The notes beneath the pieces are model-generated. The model saw nothing but the letters and a program-made list of their open reading frames with translations, ran no database searches and was not told the origin of the DNA. A stretch of 64,000 nt of DNA from CATQHL01 sp965242895 (GTDB lineage Bacteria > Actinomycetota > Acidimicrobiia > Acidimicrobiales > CATQHL01). The translations under genes were made by a program, and so were the position numbers. This document shows, piece by piece, positions 34,989-43,524 of the stretch (position 1 is the stretch's first letter; every line of letters begins with the position of its first letter). Location: assembly GCA_965242895.1 (NCBI GenBank), contig OZ251507.1, positions 1,116,001-1,180,000 on the forward strand. Reading direction: 5' to 3'.

Positions 34989-35510
34989 ATGAATATCTCA
35001 GCAGATTCAGTCTCCACCACCTCCGAACGTGCACAGGGCGCTCCTGAACGGCTACTAGGAAACAGTTACTTTCCCTGGCTTGCATCTCTTCTGGTTCTTT
35101 TCGTGCTGCGGGTTCTTGGGCAACTCGTCCAGCAGATCCGGGACGTCTCGTTCCTCCCGTCTCTCGAGGCTTGGCAGGGATCGAGTTTGCCCTACCCGGC
35201 TCTCCTCACTTCGCAGGTGATAATCGTGTTCCTGATGCTCTACTTCACGCTCATGGTGAGACGCAACCGATTCCCTCCCCTGACTTGGATCTACGTTTCG
35301 TGCTTTTACTTGGGGGGAGCATATTTCGGGGTCATGGCGTTTCGCTTTGCCGCCGGTCTTACCTTCCTGTCGGAAAACCCTTGGTTTTCCAAAGTCCTTC
35401 CGGCTTTCTTCCATGTGGTGCTGGCGTCCTACATTCTGTTATTCGGTCACTACATCTTCAAAAAGAAAACCGCTCAGTCCACGGGTTTGGCAGGTAAACA
35501 AGATGATTGA
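34989..35510 (+). CDS. Unknown membrane protein, first gene of the GH3 cluster
   Basis: Not recognised. 173 residues with about four membrane segments: YFPWLASLLVLFVLRVLGQL, ALLTSQVIIVFLMLYFTLMV, WIYVSCFYLGGAYFGVMAFR and VLPAFFHVVLASYILLFGHY, and a basic C-terminus (FKKKTAQSTG). The stop overlaps the start of the next gene (ATG at 35503, TGA at 35508-35510), so the two are co-translated. A role as a membrane partner of the downstream hydroxylase-like enzyme is suggested only by that coupling. Confidence 0.7.
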   Translation: MNISADSVSTTSERAQGAPERLLGNSYFPWLASLLVLFVLRVLGQLVQQIRDVSFLPSLEAWQGSSLPYPALLTSQVIIVFLMLYFTLMVRRNRFPPLTWIYVSCFYLGGAYFGVMAFRFAAGLTFLSENPWFSKVLPAFFHVVLASYILLFGHYIFKKKTAQSTGLAGKQDD

Positions 35511-36393
35511 GCGCAGCAGGGGAAGCATCGTCTCAAAATCAGTCGTCTACGGCTCCTATCCCTTGATAATCACGCTCGGTTTCGTTCTTTTCTTCGCCTT
35601 CACTAAGGCCAATCTGCCGGTTTCAATGCGCTCCTATCTATCGGCCTTGATCTGTGCATTATTCATCTTTGTGCACGAAACTTATTTCCCGCACCGCCGC
35701 GAGTGGAAACCTTCCACAAAAGAAGTTCGCACCGACTTGACCTTCCTAACCATCATTCAAGTGGGACTCCCGCTGTTGATCTCCCTCATCATCACCCCCA
35801 CGCTCACCAGACTGCTCACGATCAGGGGCGTAACCGATTCCATCTGGCCTCACCATTTTCCAGTGTGGGCTCAGGTAATCCTGATGCTGCTAGTTTCCGA
35901 TTTCCTCAGGTACTGGCTGCACAGGGCCTTCCACAAATACACGCCCATGTGGAGATTCCACGCAGTCCACCACTCACCGCATCGGCTTTACTGGCTGAAC
36001 GTGGGGAGATTTCACCCCATCGAAAAAACCGTTCAGTATCTGTTCGACGCACTCCCCTTCGTCTTGATTGCCGTTTCCACCGAAGTCCTAGCCGCCTACC
36101 TCGTTTTTTACGCTGTCAACGGCTTCTACCAACACTCCAACTGTGAAGTAAGACTTGGGCCGCTCAACTACATCGTGAGCGGACCCGAACTTCACCGATG
36201 GCATCACTCGGAGCTAATCAAGGAATCCGACAACAACTACGGCAACAACCTGATCATCTGGGACATCCTTTTCAGGACTCGTTTCCTCCCCAAAGATCGG
36301 GAGGTAGGCACGCTGGGTCTGATCAACCGCAACTATCCGACGGGGTTCGTCGAGCAGATGAAAACTCCCTTCATCAAAGGTCTCGACAAATGA
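35503..36393 (+). CDS. Sterol desaturase/fatty-acid hydroxylase superfamily membrane enzyme
   Basis: An integral membrane di-iron oxygenase of 296 residues. Several hydrophobic helices precede the histidine boxes: LHRAFHKYTPMWRFHAVHHSPHR supplies HxxxH and HxxHH, and GPELHRWHHSELIKESDNNYG supplies the third HxxHH box with the trailing Asn-Tyr-Gly typical of the family. Such enzymes hydroxylate or desaturate lipids, sterols or carotenoids using O2. The frame is open further upstream, but ATG 35503 fits the overlap with the previous gene; its stop overlaps the GH3 ATG. Confidence 0.9.
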   Translation: MIERSRGSIVSKSVVYGSYPLIITLGFVLFFAFTKANLPVSMRSYLSALICALFIFVHETYFPHRREWKPSTKEVRTDLTFLTIIQVGLPLLISLIITPTLTRLLTIRGVTDSIWPHHFPVWAQVILMLLVSDFLRYWLHRAFHKYTPMWRFHAVHHSPHRLYWLNVGRFHPIEKTVQYLFDALPFVLIAVSTEVLAAYLVFYAVNGFYQHSNCEVRLGPLNYIVSGPELHRWHHSELIKESDNNYGNNLIIWDILFRTRFLPKDREVGTLGLINRNYPTGFVEQMKTPFIKGLDK

Positions 36394-38036
36394 GCAGACT
36401 CGGTTATCCGCTGTTCAAGGCCGCGCTGCTGCTCACGCAAACCCAGCGCTGCCGAAGCCTGCTGCACTCCGCAAAGACCCCTAAGGAAGTTCAAGCCGCG
36501 CTGCTGCAGAAGATACTCTCCGACAACGCCGAGACCGAATTCGGAAAAAAGCACGAATTCGCTCGAATCAGTTCAGCAGAGGAGTTTCGGGCTGCCGTCC
36601 CGCCGCAGACCTATGAAGACCTTCGCCCGCTGATCGAGCGTCAGGAGCTAACCGGAGAACGCTGCCTGACTTCGGAACAACCCGTCTACTACCACCGCAC
36701 AAGCGGCACCGTAGGAGAGCCCAAAAACATCCCCCTCACCAAAACGGGTCTACAAAAACTGAAAGACGGACAAAGACTCTCCGCATACATCTTGTCCAGA
36801 AAATCATCGCTGATCAAGGGCAAGAGCGTCGCCATAGTCGGACAGGCGGTGGAAGGGAGGATGGCCGGAGGGACTCCCTACGGCTCGGCGTCGGGTCTCA
36901 TTTATCAAAGCCAGTCCAGGTTCGTTAGGTCGCGCTACGTGCTGCCGGTCGAACTGCCGGACATCGAAGACTACGAAAAGCGCTATCTAGCGACCTGCAT
37001 CTACTGCCTGAGGGAACCGAACGTGTCGGTGATGGTGGCTGCCAATCCTTCAACTTTCCTGAGGCTTTTGTCGGTGATCAAATTAAACCTGAATCAAATC
37101 CTGGATTCAATTGCCACGGGTCAGATGCCGGACGCATTCGATGGTATTTTGCCGATCCGACTGCAGGCGCGTCCAAAGCGCGCAAAACAGTTGTCGGAGC
37201 GGGTGAACGCAGACGGAGAACTCAGCTATGACGGCATCTGGCCCAAACTTCAAGGACTCATAACCTGGACCGGAGGGAGTTGCGGCTTCTCTCTTGGAAG
37301 ACTCTCTGGTCTGCTTCCGGCGGCGGCTCGAATCATTGAATGGGGCTACGCCTCGAGCGAGTTCAGGGGGACTATTAACGTGGACACGCTAAGTAACACG
37401 TGCCTCCCGGCCCTGCAAAACACCTATTTCGAGTTTGTCCCTAGAAGGGAATGGGAATCTGGTGCCGGGGAGTTTCTACGTCTAGACGAACTAGAAGAAG
37501 GCGAGGACTACTACGTATTCGCAACGACCGAAGACGGCCTCTACAGATACGACATGAACGACATCTTGCGTGTCAGAGGGAAGGTATACGAAACTCCTAC
37601 TTTGGAGTTCGTCCAAAAAGGCAAGGGAGTGACGAATATAACAGGAGAAAAACTGACCGAGGATCAGGTGCTTGACGTGGTTTCCCGCACGTTGTTTGCG
37701 CGTAACATATTTCCCCACTTTTTCATAATGATCGCCGACGAGGAGGCTTCTACTTACACGCTTTACGTGGAAAGCGATAGGGGAAGTCACGAAGCTTCCA
37801 TCGCCGACGAAATCGACAGGAACCTGTGCGGGGTAAACATCGAATATGAAAGCAAGCGCAAGAGCGGACGGCTAGCTCCATTGAGTGTCTGCTGGCTAAA
37901 GAGCGGGACGGGGGAGGAGTTCCGCTCGGCTTGCGTGTCAGCCGGGCAGCGGGACGCTCAGTTCAAGTTCTTGCACCTTCAGTATGCCCGAGAGTGCTCT
38001 TTCGACTTGATCGGCGCTGTCCTGACGCACGGCTGA
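36390..38036 (+). CDS. GH3-family acyl-acid-amido synthetase
   Basis: A 548-residue adenylate-forming enzyme of the GH3 superfamily, known from plants where it joins amino acids to jasmonate or auxin; bacterial members are mostly uncharacterised. Seen: QAALLQKILSDNAETEFGKKH at the N-terminus, the P-loop-like ATP motif YYHRTSGTVGEPKNIPLT, GLITWTGGSCGFSLG, GYASSEFRGTINVD, YYVFATTEDGLYRYDMNDIL and FVQKGKGVTNITGEKLTEDQV. These correspond to the three ATP-binding motifs of the family. ATG at 36390 overlaps the stop of the hydroxylase gene. It probably activates a carboxylic acid and couples it to an amine; neither partner is known. Confidence 0.9.
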   Translation: MSRLGYPLFKAALLLTQTQRCRSLLHSAKTPKEVQAALLQKILSDNAETEFGKKHEFARISSAEEFRAAVPPQTYEDLRPLIERQELTGERCLTSEQPVYYHRTSGTVGEPKNIPLTKTGLQKLKDGQRLSAYILSRKSSLIKGKSVAIVGQAVEGRMAGGTPYGSASGLIYQSQSRFVRSRYVLPVELPDIEDYEKRYLATCIYCLREPNVSVMVAANPSTFLRLLSVIKLNLNQILDSIATGQMPDAFDGILPIRLQARPKRAKQLSERVNADGELSYDGIWPKLQGLITWTGGSCGFSLGRLSGLLPAAARIIEWGYASSEFRGTINVDTLSNTCLPALQNTYFEFVPRREWESGAGEFLRLDELEEGEDYYVFATTEDGLYRYDMNDILRVRGKVYETPTLEFVQKGKGVTNITGEKLTEDQVLDVVSRTLFARNIFPHFFIMIADEEASTYTLYVESDRGSHEASIADEIDRNLCGVNIEYESKRKSGRLAPLSVCWLKSGTGEEFRSACVSAGQRDAQFKFLHLQYARECSFDLIGAVLTHG

Positions 38037-38038
38037 CG

Positions 38039-39157
38039 ATGCATCTTTCCCAAATTCAGCTCTTCCATTACCCGGTTCCGTTCAAGACCGTGTTCCGTCA
38101 CGCGTCTGCTAGCCGCTCGCAAGCCGAGAACCTCATCGCTGCTGCATACTCGGACTGCGGTCAAGTCGGATACGGGGAGGGATGCCCGCGTTCCTACGTG
38201 ACCGGCGAGACCGTTCGGAGTTCCGTCAAATTTGTCGAAGAATGCTCCAATTCGATCCTCCGCAACGTTACGGACGTCGACAGTCTTAGGGAATGGATCA
38301 CCGCTAATCGCGGCGTCATCGACCGAAATCCGGCGGCTTTTTGCGCGGTCGAAGTCGCCTTGCTGGATCTGATCGGAAAGGTGGAAGGCCGTCCAGTAGA
38401 AGACATAGTGGGGACGCCCGCTCTCTCGGGAGATTTCTCATACTCCGCCGTGCTGGGGGATGCCCCCCAACTCGTTTATAAGGGTCAGTTTCGACGCTAC
38501 TGGAACAATGGTTTTCGAGACTTCAAAGTCAAGATCTCAGGGGACGCCAAGCGGAACTACAAAAAGCTGGCGGTCTTTCGGAAGAAGAGCGACCCGTCGC
38601 TGCGAGTTCGGCTAGACGCCAACAACCGCTGGAGGGAAACCGATGAATGCATTGTTCACATCGCTTCCCTCCCTTTCAGGGTCTTTGCCGTTGAAGAACC
38701 GCTGCAGGCCGGCGACATTGACGGGTTTCGGCGTGTTGGAGAGGAGTGCGGGCTGAAAATCGTCTTGGACGAGAGCTTTGCACGGAGCGAGCAGTTGAGC
38801 CTGCTAGGCGATACCGACCGTTGGATCGTGAACGTGCGGGTCTCAAAAATGGGCGGCATCATCCGCTCTCTGGACGCCGCCCTTGCCGCCTCTGAACAGG
38901 GGGTCGGTGTCATAGTCGGCGCTCAGGTCGGAGAGACCAGCATCCTGACACGCTCGGCTCTGACGATCATGAATGCGGTCAAACCCCACCTCGCTGCAGC
39001 CGAGGGTGCGTTCGGCACATTCCTGCTGCGCGAAGACCTGACTACGACGTGTTTGATGTTCGGCCCTGGGGGAAAGCTGAGCGCTCGACAAGCCAACCCG
39101 TCCGCCGCCGGTCTAGGTCTTGAGGTGCACCGAGACAGACTCCTCGAACCGCCCTAG
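38039..39157 (+). CDS. Enolase-superfamily enzyme, dipeptide epimerase/muconate cycloisomerase group
   Basis: A 372-residue enolase-superfamily protein. Catalytic residues: Lys-x-Lys in FRDFKVKISGD, metal Asp in RVRLDANNRW, Glu in FAVEEPLQAGD, Asp in KIVLDESFARS and the second Lys in VNVRVSKMGG. The Lys pair and the Asp-Glu-Asp ligands place it in the muconate-lactonising subgroup, which includes L-Ala-D/L-Glu epimerases and N-acyl amino acid racemases. It starts 3 bp after the GH3 stop. An epimerase of dipeptides or N-acyl amino acids next to an amide-forming GH3 enzyme would act on the GH3 product, which is a specific inference. Confidence 0.87.
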   Translation: MHLSQIQLFHYPVPFKTVFRHASASRSQAENLIAAAYSDCGQVGYGEGCPRSYVTGETVRSSVKFVEECSNSILRNVTDVDSLREWITANRGVIDRNPAAFCAVEVALLDLIGKVEGRPVEDIVGTPALSGDFSYSAVLGDAPQLVYKGQFRRYWNNGFRDFKVKISGDAKRNYKKLAVFRKKSDPSLRVRLDANNRWRETDECIVHIASLPFRVFAVEEPLQAGDIDGFRRVGEECGLKIVLDESFARSEQLSLLGDTDRWIVNVRVSKMGGIIRSLDAALAASEQGVGVIVGAQVGETSILTRSALTIMNAVKPHLAAAEGAFGTFLLREDLTTTCLMFGPGGKLSARQANPSAAGLGLEVHRDRLLEPP

Positions 39158-39264
39158 GTGAAATTCGAACACTTAAGTCCGTCACACCCCTGAACTATTG
39201 TCTTTGCTGGGTTCATACACCATTCCGCAGCGAAGAGGAACAAAGGAGGAAACGCTAGAACGCC

Positions 39265-40095
39265 ATGCCTATCGCAACGAACGCAGGAACGGGAACGGGC
39301 AGGGCGTCCCGGTCTGGTGAGGCCCGAGGAAAGCGTCGGGTGGTAAACGGCGCACCTTCGAACGACTTGACCCTCAGCGCCCACATGGGCTCCAACGAAA
39401 CCCTCTTCCCTAAAATCCTCAAGATGTATGCGGCAGACGGCAGCCGCATCGCCGACATCACCTACGGCAAGGGGGTGTTTTGGCGGAACATTCCAGAAGG
39501 CCGCTACGAACTCTTGGCCACAGACTTGGCAGATGGAGTGGACTGCCGCAGCCTTCCATACGGCAACGGAGAGATCGATTGCGTAGTTTTCGACCCTCCC
39601 TACATGCACTCTCCGGGCGGCACGGCTTACGCGGAACAGAAACCTTTCGAGACCTACTACCGAAATAATAGAAGTGGAAACCGAACCAACGCCAAATACC
39701 ACGAAGCCGTCTTAGAACTCTACGAAGAAACCGGACGAGAGGCGGCTCGCGTTCTGCGGGAACGCGGTGTCTTCATAGTCAAGTGCCAAGACGAAATCTG
39801 TTCAAATCGTCAACGCCTCACACACGTAGAGATCATCCTTGCATATAAGGACCTAGGGTTTATCGTCGAAGACCTATTCGTCGTGGTACGCCAAAACCGA
39901 CCGGGAGTAAGCCGAGTCGTCAGACAAGTCCATGCTAGGAAAAACCACTCTTACTTCCTCGTACTGTGGAAACCTGGAGCTACAAAAAAATCTGGACACC
40001 GCCCGAATGAGCGCACTAGAACTAATGTTGGAGATTATTGTGGAACATACTCCAAACACAATCTGGTCTGGTGCACTTTTGGAATCTTTCCGTAG
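39265..40095 (+). CDS. DNA methyltransferase, DPPY type
   Basis: A 276-residue SAM-dependent DNA methylase. Motif I-like IADITYGKGVFWRNIPEG comes before motif IV VVFDPPYMHSPGG, so the order is gamma/alpha-like rather than beta; Asp-Pro-Pro-Tyr favours N6-adenine methylation. VLRERGVFIVKCQDE and ARKNHSYFLVLWKP close the domain. A run of seven adenines (39984-39990) follows the last recognisable segment; a slip there would continue into a second short frame, so the annotated C-terminal tail after WKP may not be native. No cognate endonuclease is recognised next to it. Confidence 0.75.
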   Translation: MPIATNAGTGTGRASRSGEARGKRRVVNGAPSNDLTLSAHMGSNETLFPKILKMYAADGSRIADITYGKGVFWRNIPEGRYELLATDLADGVDCRSLPYGNGEIDCVVFDPPYMHSPGGTAYAEQKPFETYYRNNRSGNRTNAKYHEAVLELYEETGREAARVLRERGVFIVKCQDEICSNRQRLTHVEIILAYKDLGFIVEDLFVVVRQNRPGVSRVVRQVHARKNHSYFLVLWKPGATKKSGHRPNERTRTNVGDYCGTYSKHNLVWCTFGIFP

Positions 40096-40241
40096 CCGAA
40101 GGTAAGGCAGGGCACCTAGCAAGAATGGCAGAAGGACAGAGCGTTACATTCAAACTGACCAAACGAACTGAAGCCATGAGAAACATAGAAGAGATGCCTG
40201 ATTGGTTTCGGACAAATCTAGCGAAGATCGAGACGTCGTGA
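40007..40241 (+). other. Short overlapping frames between two methyltransferase genes
   Basis: Two small frames are present: 40007-40105 (32 codons, starting MSALELMLEIIVEH) and 40125-40241 (38 codons, starting MAEGQSVTFKLTKRTEAM), the latter ending in a TGA that overlaps a GTG at 40238 used here as the start of the next gene. Their sequences look protein-like and may be one small gene split by a frameshift, or a broken C-terminus of the upstream methylase. No family is recognised. Confidence 0.35.
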
Positions 40242-41806
40242 CTGAGCGGCGGCGACCTGGAACTGCTACCTCGCCTTTTGGGGTGGGGCGCCGGGAGGGG
40301 CACGACTCTTCGGCGTTCTACAACCGCTTCCCTATGCCTGAAGTTAGCGGGGACAACTCAATCAACAAACCCGACTGCGTGGACGAGTTGTGGGAAAGCG
40401 ATGCTCGCGATATGGACAGGGTGGGCAACATCAAAGACGAATCGGTGGCGCTGGTAGTGACGTCGCCGCCTTACTACGCAGGAAAGGAGTACGAAGAGGC
40501 CCTGGGTCAAGCTCACGTCCCGGCGTCATATGCCGAGTACCTGGAGATGCTGCACGACGTCTTCGCAGAGTGCGTGCGGAAGCTAGAGCCCGGCGGACGC
40601 ATTGCCGTGAACGTGGCAAATCTGGGCCGCAAGCCGTACCGCTCGCTCTCCGCGGACGTGATCCACATTCTGCAAAACCGGCTCAAACTGCTGCTGCGCG
40701 GCGAGGTGATCTGGCACAAAGCAAATGGGGCAAACGGAAACTGCGCCTGGGGGAGCTACGGGAAACCTTCGAATCCTGTTCTGCGCGACCTAACCGAGCG
40801 AATCGTGATCGCTTCCAAGGGCCGCTTCGACAGGGCGCTGACCGCCCGCCAGCGCCAGGAGGGAGACCATCCTTGTGAGGCTTCCATATCCTCAGACGAG
40901 TTCTTAGAAGCGACCACTGACGTGTGGGAAATTCCCCCCGAGTCGGCAACCGGGGTAGGGCATCCAGCGCCATTCCCGGTGGAACTGCCACAGCGTCTCA
41001 TTGAGCTCTACACCTACGAAGAAGATCTAATTCTCGATCCGTTCATGGGGTCCGGCAGCACTGCCGTGGCGGCGGTGCTTACTGGGCGCCACTTCGTGGG
41101 GTTTGATACCGACCCTGACTATATCGAAATCGCAAAGCGCAGAGTGAAAGAGGCAAAGTCGAAAAAAACCAGCGACCGCAGCCAGCAAGACCAAGTTGCT
41201 CAATCAAGAAGAGACTCGTTGACGGCTGAAGGGGGGGAGTATGCAGAGACAGCGGAGAAGAAGCCGCCGGAGACCAAGAATCTTGCTGGAGCAAACGAAA
41301 ACTTCCAGGCTAGATCGACTCGCGAAGGACGCAGAGCCAGAGAACTCGCTCGAGGACTCTTAGAGGGGTGTGGGTTCGAGATAATCGATGAAGATCGCAA
41401 ACTACCTGGGGGAGTCACCATCAATTTTGTGGCTAAAGACAAACAAGAACGCAGGTGGTATTTCGACGTGTCCGGCGCGTTTTCGGTAACGAAACGGCCT
41501 GGATTAAAACGCACAGATACTCTCTGGAAAGCGTTAGGCAAAGCCGCAACGATTTTTTTCACAGACAAAGGACGGAATACTCACAAAGAAACGCGAAACG
41601 TCGACGAGAGACAGTTAGTCCCTCTGGTGTTATTAACCACAGATCGCCCTGCACCTAGCAGTGCCGGCGGAAAAGCTCTTGGTGCCGTAGTCGGGGCAGG
41701 AAAACCCATTTTCGGCATAGTCCAGTTTGAGTATTCGCACGATCCAAGCGCCCAAGTTGAACTTAAGAAACTCGTAGAAAAAAGGGATAAATATGAGGCT
41801 GCTTAA
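40238..41806 (+). CDS. DNA methyltransferase (beta class) fused to a nuclease-like domain
   Basis: About 522 residues. The first part is a beta-class methylase: motif IV VALVVTSPPYYAGKEYEE then, near the middle, motif I DPFMGSGSTAVAAVLTGRHFVGFDTD. A Lys/Ser/Gln-rich linker follows. The C-terminal about 185 residues contain REGRRARELARGLLEGCGFEI, TINFVAKDKQERRWYFDVSG and LKRTDTLWKALGKAATIFFT, which look like a restriction-endonuclease fold, but where an active site would need Asp and Glu-x-Lys the sequence has Asn and Asp-Val-Ser. The start is uncertain: GTG 40238 overlaps a preceding stop; TTG 40202 and ATG 40334 are alternatives. Could be a modification enzyme with an inactive or altered nuclease partner. 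Confidence 0.75.
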   Translation: MTERRRPGTATSPFGVGRREGHDSSAFYNRFPMPEVSGDNSINKPDCVDELWESDARDMDRVGNIKDESVALVVTSPPYYAGKEYEEALGQAHVPASYAEYLEMLHDVFAECVRKLEPGGRIAVNVANLGRKPYRSLSADVIHILQNRLKLLLRGEVIWHKANGANGNCAWGSYGKPSNPVLRDLTERIVIASKGRFDRALTARQRQEGDHPCEASISSDEFLEATTDVWEIPPESATGVGHPAPFPVELPQRLIELYTYEEDLILDPFMGSGSTAVAAVLTGRHFVGFDTDPDYIEIAKRRVKEAKSKKTSDRSQQDQVAQSRRDSLTAEGGEYAETAEKKPPETKNLAGANENFQARSTREGRRARELARGLLEGCGFEIIDEDRKLPGGVTINFVAKDKQERRWYFDVSGAFSVTKRPGLKRTDTLWKALGKAATIFFTDKGRNTHKETRNVDERQLVPLVLLTTDRPAPSSAGGKALGAVVGAGKPIFGIVQFEYSHDPSAQVELKKLVEKRDKYEAA

Positions 41807-41841
41807 AGGCGCCGTCGGCTTGCGGTGGAGGGAGCGTCGGT

Positions 41842-43311
41842 CTATGTGCGCCGGCCTGTGCTTGCGGCGGAGGAACTTGAGTCGGTCTCGCTGCTCCATT
41901 CGCAGAGCATCCAGCGTGCCATCGAACGAAAATCATCCGAATCAGGGCTAGTAAGCTCATCGCTCTCGCAGTTCAATCCGGAACTTTCTAAAGAGGTACT
42001 ATTACCTTGGAAAGACTCCAGGACACCTTCGAACATCTCTCTTAACTGCCCCTCAGGGATGTTCGCGCCGGCGAGGTCGGAAAGTTCGTCCATGCCGTCG
42101 CTGCCCATCCAGTCTTCCATACTCATCGAGTCGCTTAGACCGAACAAACCGCCGAGCATCTCGAAGAACTCACTGAAATCGCCGATATCCAAATCGCCTT
42201 CTAAACCCTTACCGGGCGCACTCCCCCAAAGACCCTCACCGGGCATCTCCTTCCAACCACCCCAATCACCCTCCAAACCCTCACCGGGCGCACTCCCCCA
42301 AAGACCCTCACCGGGCATCTCCTTCCAACCACCCCAAACATCCTCCAAACCCTCACCGGGCGCACTCCCCCAAAGACCCTTACCCGGCATCTCCTTCCAA
42401 CCACCCCAAACATCCTCCAAACCCTCACCGGGCGCACTCCCCCAAAGACCCTTACCCGGCATCTCCTTCCAACCACCCCAATCACCCTCCAAACCCTTAC
42501 CGGGCATACTCCCCCAGGGACCACTGCCACCGCCCATCCAGCCTTCCTTACCACCCATCCAGCCTTTCATACCCATTGAGTCGTCGAATTCGTGACCGGA
42601 GCGGAACTTTCCGTTGAACTGCCTGAAGAACTCCTCCATATTCTCATAGCGGTTTGCGGCTTCCGACAGTGCGTCTTCGACGTGACGAACGTCGCTGAAC
42701 CTGATGCTCTCCTCTTGTGCGTCCTTGGCCTTCACGTAGGCCAGAACACCCATCACTAAGCCTGTGACACCAACAGCAAGAACTGCAGCGATAGCGACAG
42801 CAACGAACACAGGACGACGACGGGTCAAGCCAGCGCTCCCAGCGCCGTCGCGGCCGCCGCCTCGAGTGCGTCTGTGCGAGGTGCTGCTACCACCAGAGGA
42901 CGCTCTGGCGCGCCTGCGGCCGCCATTGGCTGACCGACTGAAGCGCCTTCGTGAGGATTTCTTATCGGATTCAGCGACGGCGCCAAGTTGCTCTTCGTGA
43001 TCCTCCGCGGCATCAGTCTCACCAGAAGAGTCGGCTTCCGCTGGAGCAGGATCTTCGGCTTGGGGCGAGACCACTTCTGCGCCGGCGGCGTCCTTGTCGT
43101 CTGCTTCTGCAGCGGCGTCTGCGCCAGCGCCAGCGGCGTCCTTGTCAGCGACGGTTTTATCGGCACCAGCGGCGTCCTTGTCAGCGACGGTTTTATCGGC
43201 ACCAGCGGCGGCGTTGTCGGCGAGTGATGCCGCCTCAGCGACAGCCTCGTTCGAATGGTCTTGGGTCGTTTCGAAACTTTGTTCGTCTCTAGAAACTTCT
43301 GATGCGGGCAT
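41842..43311 (-). CDS. Single-pass membrane protein with Trp/Gly 24-residue repeats
   Basis: A 489-residue protein, unrecognised. Order: acidic/Ala-rich cytoplasmic region with two copies of AGADKTVADKDA, a basic Arg/Ser patch (SSRRRFSRSANGGRRRARAS), a membrane helix (VFVAVAIAAVLAVGVTGLVMGVLAYV), a helical segment (SDVRHVEDALSEAANRYENM), then four and a half 24-residue repeats of the type GLWGSAPGEGLEDVWGGWKE, and an acidic C-terminus with two Cys. The ATG at 43311 follows AGGAGGA. It is downstream of the small membrane protein at 43525 and near the two-component system. Trp/Gly repeats suggest a surface-exposed sugar-binding or self-associating domain, inference only. Confidence 0.75.
   Translation of the reverse strand: MPASEVSRDEQSFETTQDHSNEAVAEAASLADNAAAGADKTVADKDAAGADKTVADKDAAGAGADAAAEADDKDAAGAEVVSPQAEDPAPAEADSSGETDAAEDHEEQLGAVAESDKKSSRRRFSRSANGGRRRARASSGGSSTSHRRTRGGGRDGAGSAGLTRRRPVFVAVAIAAVLAVGVTGLVMGVLAYVKAKDAQEESIRFSDVRHVEDALSEAANRYENMEEFFRQFNGKFRSGHEFDDSMGMKGWMGGKEGWMGGGSGPWGSMPGKGLEGDWGGWKEMPGKGLWGSAPGEGLEDVWGGWKEMPGKGLWGSAPGEGLEDVWGGWKEMPGEGLWGSAPGEGLEGDWGGWKEMPGEGLWGSAPGKGLEGDLDIGDFSEFFEMLGGLFGLSDSMSMEDWMGSDGMDELSDLAGANIPEGQLREMFEGVLESFQGNSTSLESSGLNCESDELTSPDSDDFRSMARWMLCEWSSETDSSSSAASTGRRT
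42191..42521. repeat. 72-bp tandem repeats encoding the Trp/Gly repeats
   Basis: Four and a half copies of a 72-bp unit (24 codons). Copies differ at only a few positions (for example Gly-Asp or Asp-Val in the DWGG block, Lys or Glu after PG), which indicates recent expansion. Because the unit has no stop codon in other frames, several long antisense frames are also open here; these are not genes. Confidence 0.92.
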
Positions 43312-43400
43312 TTGTCCTCCTCTGTACCTTTGTGAGCAGCGGCGTCGCCTTTGTGAGCGGCGGCGTCTTTTCAACATACATGACGCAAATCAAGGGTGAA

Positions 43401-43433
43401 TGAAAGAAAAATAAGAAATAATTAAGAAAAAGG
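43401..43433. promoter_or_regulatory. Direct AAGAAA boxes with 11-bp spacing upstream of the Trp/Gly-repeat gene
   Basis: TAAGAAATAAT at 43412 and TAAGAAAAAGG at 43423 are 11 bp apart, preceded by a looser tgaaagaaaaa at 43401. The same box type recurs at 44229-44320 on both sides of the neighbouring promoters. This is the spacing used by OmpR/PhoB-type dimers, and the box lies about 90 bp upstream of the 43311 start. The same bases form the U-tract of the terminator below. Confidence 0.5.
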
Positions 43434-43457
43434 GCGCCTGGCCGAAGCCAGGCGCCC
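43420..43457 (-). terminator. Rho-independent terminator of the 43525-44160 gene
   Basis: A perfect 11-bp stem, gggcgcctggc (43432-43442) and gccaggcgccc (43447-43457), closes a 4-base loop. Read on the minus strand it is followed by a T-rich run (43431-43420). It lies 68 bp after the stop of the gene at 43525. Confidence 0.9.
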
Positions 43458-43524
43458 GAGTTGGTTTTAGATCCCGACTGTGCCCGAACTGCGCTCCGAG
43501 AGCCGCCGTGCGGGCGCATCCGAA

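Noticed and set aside
33743..35020. 425-codon open frame on the minus strand
   Set aside because: It lies opposite the hydroxyisobutyrate-dehydrogenase-like gene and its gaps; composition is Arg/His/Ser-rich as for antisense frames of high-G+C genes and no motif is seen.
42191..42521. Regular repeats that could suggest a CRISPR array
   Set aside because: Units are contiguous, in frame and have no unique spacers; they encode protein repeats.
41825..42595. Plus-strand frame with Pro/Ser repeats (SKPSPGALPQRPSPG)
   Set aside because: Mirror of the 72-bp repeat in the Trp/Gly-repeat gene; the minus-strand gene has a ribosome-binding site, a membrane helix and a sensible full-length product.
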